Below are positions 59,958-64,000 of a stretch of 64,000 nucleotides of DNA, in pieces. The stretch is from JAABVD01 sp965204545. GTDB taxonomy: Bacteria; Verrucomicrobiota; Verrucomicrobiia; Opitutales; UBA2995. Below the pieces are notes generated by a model. It saw nothing but the letters and a program-made list of their open reading frames with translations. It was not told the DNA's origin and ran no database searches. The translations under genes were made by a program, and so were the position numbers. The DNA lies in NCBI GenBank assembly GCA_965204545.1, contig CBDBFA010000001.1, forward strand, positions 1-64,000. Reading direction: 5' to 3'. Every line of letters begins with the position of its first letter. Position 1 is the stretch's first letter.

Positions 59958-61838
59958 ATGAAAATTACATTCCGCGCCAGAACCGTAATTTATGTGCCGG
60001 CACTCGGCTTTATCGCCGGAGTGGGGCTCATAACGCAACTCGCATCCACGACACTGGGGGAAGACAGCTCCAGCCATCTGCTCGAGGAGCATGTGGTGGT
60101 GGCCAATCGGACCGAGGTGCCCATTGGAAAAGTGGGCAGTTCGGTTGAAATCCTCACCTCGGTTGATTTCGAACCCCTCAAGCAGTCTTTTCTTCTCGAA
60201 GCCTTGAGGTTGGTTCCGGGTTTCTATTTGAGGAACAATGGAGGTCCCGGACAGGTTTTCGGTATGACCACTCGGGGCCTTAACGCAAATCGCCCCATTG
60301 TACTTATCGATGGAATCGAAGTGAGCAATCCAGCTTCGGGCGAGATCATTAATTTTGGCTCGCTTTTCCTTTCCCAGGTCGAACGCGTGGAAATTCTAAA
60401 GGGATCGAACAGCACGATCTATGGAGCCGATTCCCTGGCGGGGGTCATTAGCATATCCAGCAAGGATGGCAGGGGAGAGCCCGGATCATCACTGAATTTA
60501 ATGGTGGGATCGCATGACACTCTTCAGGTCGGAGCGGCGAACTGGGGTGAATCCGGGGGCTGGAATTACCGCGTCGCCGTGTCCTCTTATGATTCGGAGG
60601 GTTTTTCGGCGCAGCCGGCTGACTTTGGGGAGGCCTGGGCCGACGATGATCTCTACCGGAACGTCAATGGTTCGATCAATATCGGCTACGACCTCAGTGA
60701 TACCTCTTCCCTTCATTTTCTGGGTTATTACGTGGACTCGAAGGCAGAGTATGATCCGGGCAACCCGGACTTCATATTTGGAGAACCCTTTGCCGACAAT
60801 TACACCCTGACCGAGCAGTTTTTCGGCAAAGTGGGGATGAATTTCGAACCCCGGGAATCCTGGGAATCTACCCTGAGCGTGGGTTACAACAATACGGATA
60901 CCTTCAGCATGTCTTCCTTTCCCTTCGGTAGCCAAGGGGAACGGTATGAAGCGGATTGGCTCAACACGGTTCAAATTTCCGAAACTTTTCGTTTGGTTGC
61001 TGGATTGGAATACGAGGAAGAGGAACATTTGTCCGACTCGGGAAAACGCGATGAAACTTCGCTGTTTCTTGAAAACCTCCTGAGCCTTAATTCCGCCTTG
61101 GCATTGACCCTGGGTGGGCGTTTCGATGACAACAGCGCTTACGGGGAGGAAACGACCTACCGGGGAACCTTCAGTTATGATCTGAAAGATACCGATAATC
61201 TCGCCTTGAGAACGCGCGGATCTTTCGGAACCTCATTTCAAGCGCCTACGTTCTTCCACTTGTTCAGTTTCTTCGGAAATCCCTTGGTGAATCCCGAATC
61301 TGGCCGGGGTCTGGACCTCGGTTTGGAGGGTACCGTCAAGAACGGGTCTGCCTCAGTTGCCCTGACCTACTTTGACTACCAGGTGAAGGATAAGATTACC
61401 TATGACTTCGCCAGGAATAGCTTCTTCAACCAGGAGACCTATGAAAGCTCCGGATTGGAAACCATGGCAAAGGTGAAGATCCATCCCTCTCTTTCCTTAC
61501 AGGTCTCCCATACCTATGCCCAGGCCGAGTATGAAGATGGGACCGAGGCCGAACGCGTCCCTCGCAACCTGTATTCGGCACAGCTCAATTGGGAAATTCC
61601 AGAGAAAAAGCTGGGGATCCACTTAAGCCATTATTGGGTGGGATCGCAATACAGCCTGCGACGCGACAATGAAAAAATGCCGGCTTATCGGACGGCCAAT
61701 TTTGCCGTGACCTACGCCTTCAGGGAAGGGATGGATATCTGGCTGAGGATCGACAACCTGTTTGATAGCAAATATCAGGAGGTAAGGGAATACAACACGC
61801 CGGGATTATCCGTATATGCTGGATGGAATTTCAGGTAG
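59958..61838 (+). CDS. TonB-dependent receptor, BtuB-like
   Basis: 626 residues with a signal peptide. The plug domain reads EEHVVVANRTEVPIGKVGSS, LLEALRLVPGFYLRNNGGPG, TRGLNANRPIVLIDGIEVSN and VERVEILKGSNSTIYGADSL, close to the small vitamin B12/colicin-type receptors. The barrel ends in LSVYAGWNFR. The length of about 600 and the upstream cobalamin-type leader both favour vitamin B12 or corrinoid uptake. No btuF or btuCD genes are adjacent. A very long hairpin begins 2 bp after its stop. Confidence 0.88.
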   Translation: MKITFRARTVIYVPALGFIAGVGLITQLASTTLGEDSSSHLLEEHVVVANRTEVPIGKVGSSVEILTSVDFEPLKQSFLLEALRLVPGFYLRNNGGPGQVFGMTTRGLNANRPIVLIDGIEVSNPASGEIINFGSLFLSQVERVEILKGSNSTIYGADSLAGVISISSKDGRGEPGSSLNLMVGSHDTLQVGAANWGESGGWNYRVAVSSYDSEGFSAQPADFGEAWADDDLYRNVNGSINIGYDLSDTSSLHFLGYYVDSKAEYDPGNPDFIFGEPFADNYTLTEQFFGKVGMNFEPRESWESTLSVGYNNTDTFSMSSFPFGSQGERYEADWLNTVQISETFRLVAGLEYEEEEHLSDSGKRDETSLFLENLLSLNSALALTLGGRFDDNSAYGEETTYRGTFSYDLKDTDNLALRTRGSFGTSFQAPTFFHLFSFFGNPLVNPESGRGLDLGLEGTVKNGSASVALTYFDYQVKDKITYDFARNSFFNQETYESSGLETMAKVKIHPSLSLQVSHTYAQAEYEDGTEAERVPRNLYSAQLNWEIPEKKLGIHLSHYWVGSQYSLRRDNEKMPAYRTANFAVTYAFREGMDIWLRIDNLFDSKYQEVREYNTPGLSVYAGWNFR

Positions 61839-61840
61839 AG

Positions 61841-61911
61841 GAAAAAGGGGTCAAACGCAAAATATAAAGATTTTGGAAAAATCTTTATATTTTGCGTTTG
61901 ACCCCTTTTTC
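61841..61911. repeat. 34-bp perfect inverted repeat between convergent genes
   Basis: GAAAAAGGGGTCAAACGCAA, continuing to 61874, is exactly complementary to 61878-61911 across a 3-bp loop. It should terminate both the TonB receptor (plus) and the GT2 gene (minus). The right arm also encodes the last residues (GVKRKI) and stop of the GT2 protein. The GGGGTCA core resembles REP-type palindromes elsewhere in the window. Confidence 0.85.
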
Positions 61912-62808
61912 CCCCCCAAGCAATTCTGCCCGTTTTGATATGGCCCACTTCGAGTCGCCGCCTTTGAGCTTTAGAAGCCGTAGGATGGCGTCGACCAATT
62001 TTGGCCCGTTGTAACGCCAGGGAATATTCCAATAACGCATGAGGTATTGAAAGGGCCAATCTTTCTGGCCCAGCCTGCGCAACTCTCGCCCCCAGGTTAT
62101 CAGGAGCAGTTGGTTGTTTTCCTTGTCCCGGGCTCGCCTTCCGGGGGAGGCGCTTACGTGATGCAGGACTGCGCTTTTCCCGGCTACAACGTGGCGATAT
62201 CCCTGTTTTCCCAAGCGCAGGCAGAGATCGATGTCCTCGCACCCGTTGTAATAGCGTTCATCGAACCCGCCCTGCTCCAGAAACAGGCGTCGACGAATCA
62301 TCATGCAGGCTCCGGTAACGGCGGCAAATTCCCGGTAGCGAAAGGGGAAGATGAAGGGGTAGTTCTTACCGTAATGATCGGGCAGACCGACCAGGTCGAA
62401 AACAACCCCGGCGTGATCGATGGACTTGGTTCTGATATCTTTTTGAATATTGCCCACCGCGCCAACCCTGAGGTGTTTCCGGTAAACCTCGAGCATGGGC
62501 TCAAGCCAACCGGGCAGAAGAATCAGGTCGTTATTCAACAGGCCCAGCAATTGGCCCCGAGCCAGTTTGGCGCCGCGATTTATACTTTTGGCATAGCCCA
62601 ACCGCTCAGGATTGGTGTAAATTCGAACTTTGCCATGGGCCAAGGCGGCCAGATATTCGGCCGTCCCATCGCTGCTGCAGTCATCGACGAGGATGAGTTC
62701 GTAGTCGATTTTGTCTACGGTGGCAAAAAAACTGGTCATGAAGTCCCGGGTGCAATCCAACCGGTTGTGAACGGGAACGATAAAGGATATGGCAGGGCAG
62801 GAGGCCAT
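61885..62808 (-). CDS. glycosyltransferase family 2
   Basis: 307 residues from the ATG at 62806-62808 (MASCPAISFIVPVHNRLDCT); the frame is open further upstream without homology. The GT-A fold features are FIVPVHNR, LILVDDCSSDGTAEYL, GLLNNDLILLPGWLEPML (DXD-like NND) and GGFDERYYNGCEDIDLCLRLGKQGYR, which is characteristic of rhamnosyl-type GT2 enzymes. A role in surface polysaccharide synthesis is likely. The final six residues and stop codon come from the inserted-looking hairpin at 61841-61911. Confidence 0.88.
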   Translation of the reverse strand: MASCPAISFIVPVHNRLDCTRDFMTSFFATVDKIDYELILVDDCSSDGTAEYLAALAHGKVRIYTNPERLGYAKSINRGAKLARGQLLGLLNNDLILLPGWLEPMLEVYRKHLRVGAVGNIQKDIRTKSIDHAGVVFDLVGLPDHYGKNYPFIFPFRYREFAAVTGACMMIRRRLFLEQGGFDERYYNGCEDIDLCLRLGKQGYRHVVAGKSAVLHHVSASPGRRARDKENNQLLLITWGRELRRLGQKDWPFQYLMRYWNIPWRYNGPKLVDAILRLLKLKGGDSKWAISKRAELLGGEKGVKRKI

Positions 62809-63062
62809 AAGAAAGTGGGGAGAGAGGACTCTCGCAAAGCACGCAAAGAAGCGCAAAGAGGAAACCACAAAAAGCTGAAGAACTCTTACCGAGCGAATGC
62901 GACTTCCAATAATATTCTACAACTAACCGCAGATCACACAGATAAGCACGGATTTAATTTAAACAGCGCTTCGCTTGATACCTTCGGCAACACGATGGAG
63001 TTGCGCTCTAACAGGAGGAGGGGTTATTGGCTGAAATGAACTGCAACGCCGTTGGCGTTACC
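62809..63062. repeat. repeat mosaic spacer
   Basis: Contains CTCGCAAAGCACGCAAAGAAGCGCAAAG (a module also near 13655), a short remnant of element B (TTACCGAGCGAATGCGAC near 62886) and an ACCGCAGATCACACAGATAAGC module. No gene is visible. Confidence 0.55.
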
Positions 63063-64000
63063 TCAAGCTACGAGTTCCGGAATCGGATCGGCACCTTCCG
63101 TGCCGACCAATCTCTTGTCCAGGCCGCCGTGGAGAAAAGTCAGGTTGTTGGGATCGAGTCCCATGAGGTAAAGAACGGTGGCGTGCAAGTTCTTCACGTG
63201 AAGGGGGCGTTCTACGGCCCGGTTGCCCAATTCATCGGTCGAACCAATGGTTCTGCCGCCTTTCACCCCGCCGCCGGCCATCCACATGGTAAATCCGAAT
63301 GAGTTGTGATCCCGTCCCGTGCCCTTGGCATATTCCGCGGTCGGTTGCCTTCCAAATTCACCGCCCCAGATGACAAGGGTTTCGTGGAGCAGGCCGCGTC
63401 TTTTCAAATCCTTGAGAAGGCCGGCAATTGGTTTGTCGGTGTTTCCGGCGTGCTTATTGTGATTGGTTTCGAGGTCGCCGTGCGCATCCCAGTTGTAATC
63501 GTTATGGGCGCCGCCCGAGTAAATCTGGATAAACCGAACCCCTCGCTCCACCAAACGTCTTGCCAAGAGGCATTTGCTTCCGAAATCCCGGGTGCGTTCC
63601 CGGTCCATGCCGTAAAGCCTTTTGGTTTCGTCCGATTCCTTGTCTAAATCCACTGCTTCCGGGGCGGTGCTCTGCATTTTGTAGGCCAACTCGTAGCTGG
63701 CGATGCGGGCCTCCAAATTGGTGTTGTCGTATCGGCTTTTCAAATGTTCCCGGTTCAGGTGGTTCAAGCTCCGGATGATGCGCTGCTGCTCACCTGAAGG
63801 CATGTTCTGAACGCTTTTGAGGTTGAGAACAGGATTCCCGCTACTGCGAAAGGTGGTTCCCTGATAGCTGGCCGGCATGTATCCGCTGGACCAGTTTTTC
63901 GCCCCGCTGATGGGTCCGCCCGACTGGTCGAGCATGACGACGTAACCTGGCAGGTCCTGATTGATGGTCCCCAGTCCATAATTGACCCAGGAGCCGAGGG
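63063..64000 (-). CDS. DUF1501 family protein (5' end beyond window)
   Basis: At least 312 residues; the frame enters from the right edge, so the N-terminus (normally with a Tat signal) is outside. Family features are WVNYGLGTINQDLPGYVVML, DQSGGPISGAKNW, ARRLVERGVRFIQIYSGG, NDYNWDAHGDLETNH, LVIWGGEFGRQPTAE and GRDHNSFGFTMWMAGGGVKG. DUF1501 proteins are sulfatase-like exported proteins of Planctomycetes and Verrucomicrobia usually encoded after a DUF1549/DUF1553 cytochrome-like protein. Such a partner is expected just beyond the right edge. Function is not established. Confidence 0.92.
   Translation of the reverse strand, partial: LGSWVNYGLGTINQDLPGYVVMLDQSGGPISGAKNWSSGYMPASYQGTTFRSSGNPVLNLKSVQNMPSGEQQRIIRSLNHLNREHLKSRYDNTNLEARIASYELAYKMQSTAPEAVDLDKESDETKRLYGMDRERTRDFGSKCLLARRLVERGVRFIQIYSGGAHNDYNWDAHGDLETNHNKHAGNTDKPIAGLLKDLKRRGLLHETLVIWGGEFGRQPTAEYAKGTGRDHNSFGFTMWMAGGGVKGGRTIGSTDELGNRAVERPLHVKNLHATVLYLMGLDPNNLTFLHGGLDKRLVGTEGADPIPELVA

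Overview
The window looks like chromosomal DNA of a Verrucomicrobiota bacterium, most likely near Opitutae. The grounds are a 52-residue small basic protein of the type conserved in Chlamydiae and Verrucomicrobia (4845-5003), the DUF1592/DUF1552/DUF1501 secreted enzymes typical of Planctomycetes and Verrucomicrobia, two formylglycine-type sulfatases, and intergenic spaces packed with dispersed repeats. The envelope is Gram-negative (TonB receptors, TolC, lipoproteins). No rRNA, tRNA, CRISPR array or intact transposase was seen. The assignment is inference from gene content.

Layout. 1-3.6 kb: a DUF1592/DUF1552 pair cut by the left edge. 3.7-7.5 kb: hydrolase, small basic protein, cutA, rpoZ, smpB, thrB. 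7.8-13.3 kb: a Sel1-repeat lipoprotein coupled to an S9 peptidase. 13.9-21.6 kb: a tartrate/D-malate-type dehydrogenase, an unusual Nramp-like transporter, a TonB receptor, a sulfatase and a DUF1330 protein, separated by repeat-rich spacers. 21.8-22.9 kb: a small membrane protein and probable gene remnants. 24.4-34.4 kb: an accessory cluster described below. 35-43 kb: sulfatase, two-domain PPK2, hisF, an unknown large protein, rho and ppx/gppA, with two kinds of MITE-like element. 42.9-56.3 kb: mostly housekeeping genes (rsmI, pgi, ilvD, scpB, pheA, rpmA, rplU, sucCD). 56.5-64 kb: amidohydrolase, ABC exporter, HU, a BtuB-like receptor behind a probable cobalamin riboswitch, a GT2 glycosyltransferase and a DUF1501 protein cut by the right edge.

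The most interesting region is 24.4-34.4 kb, a peptide-export and modification locus arranged as two divergent arms. The plus arm is sulfotransferase, HlyD adaptor, then ABC transporter with a C39 peptidase domain, the same order as raxST-raxA-raxB of Xanthomonas, which sulfates and exports the peptide RaxX. The minus arm encodes a LanC-like protein that has lost all three zinc ligands and gained a C-terminal domain of about 240 residues, an 82-residue peptide with a textbook double-glycine leader and a Tyr-Tyr-Phe-Asp-Glu tail, and a 58-residue hydrophobic protein that could be an immunity factor. A strong hairpin follows, then a second sulfotransferase, a GT1 glycosyltransferase and a TolC-type outer-membrane channel. 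A complete tripartite exporter, a leader-bearing substrate and candidate modifying enzymes lie within 10 kb. A sulfated and possibly glycosylated secreted peptide is the leading hypothesis; it has not been demonstrated.

Intergenic DNA is a mosaic of recurring modules: two MITE-like families with terminal inverted repeats and target-site duplications (8 bp for one, CTAA/TTAG for the other), REP-like palindromes, a tandem heptamer, GATCAC-type short repeats and several purine-rich phrases that recur many times.
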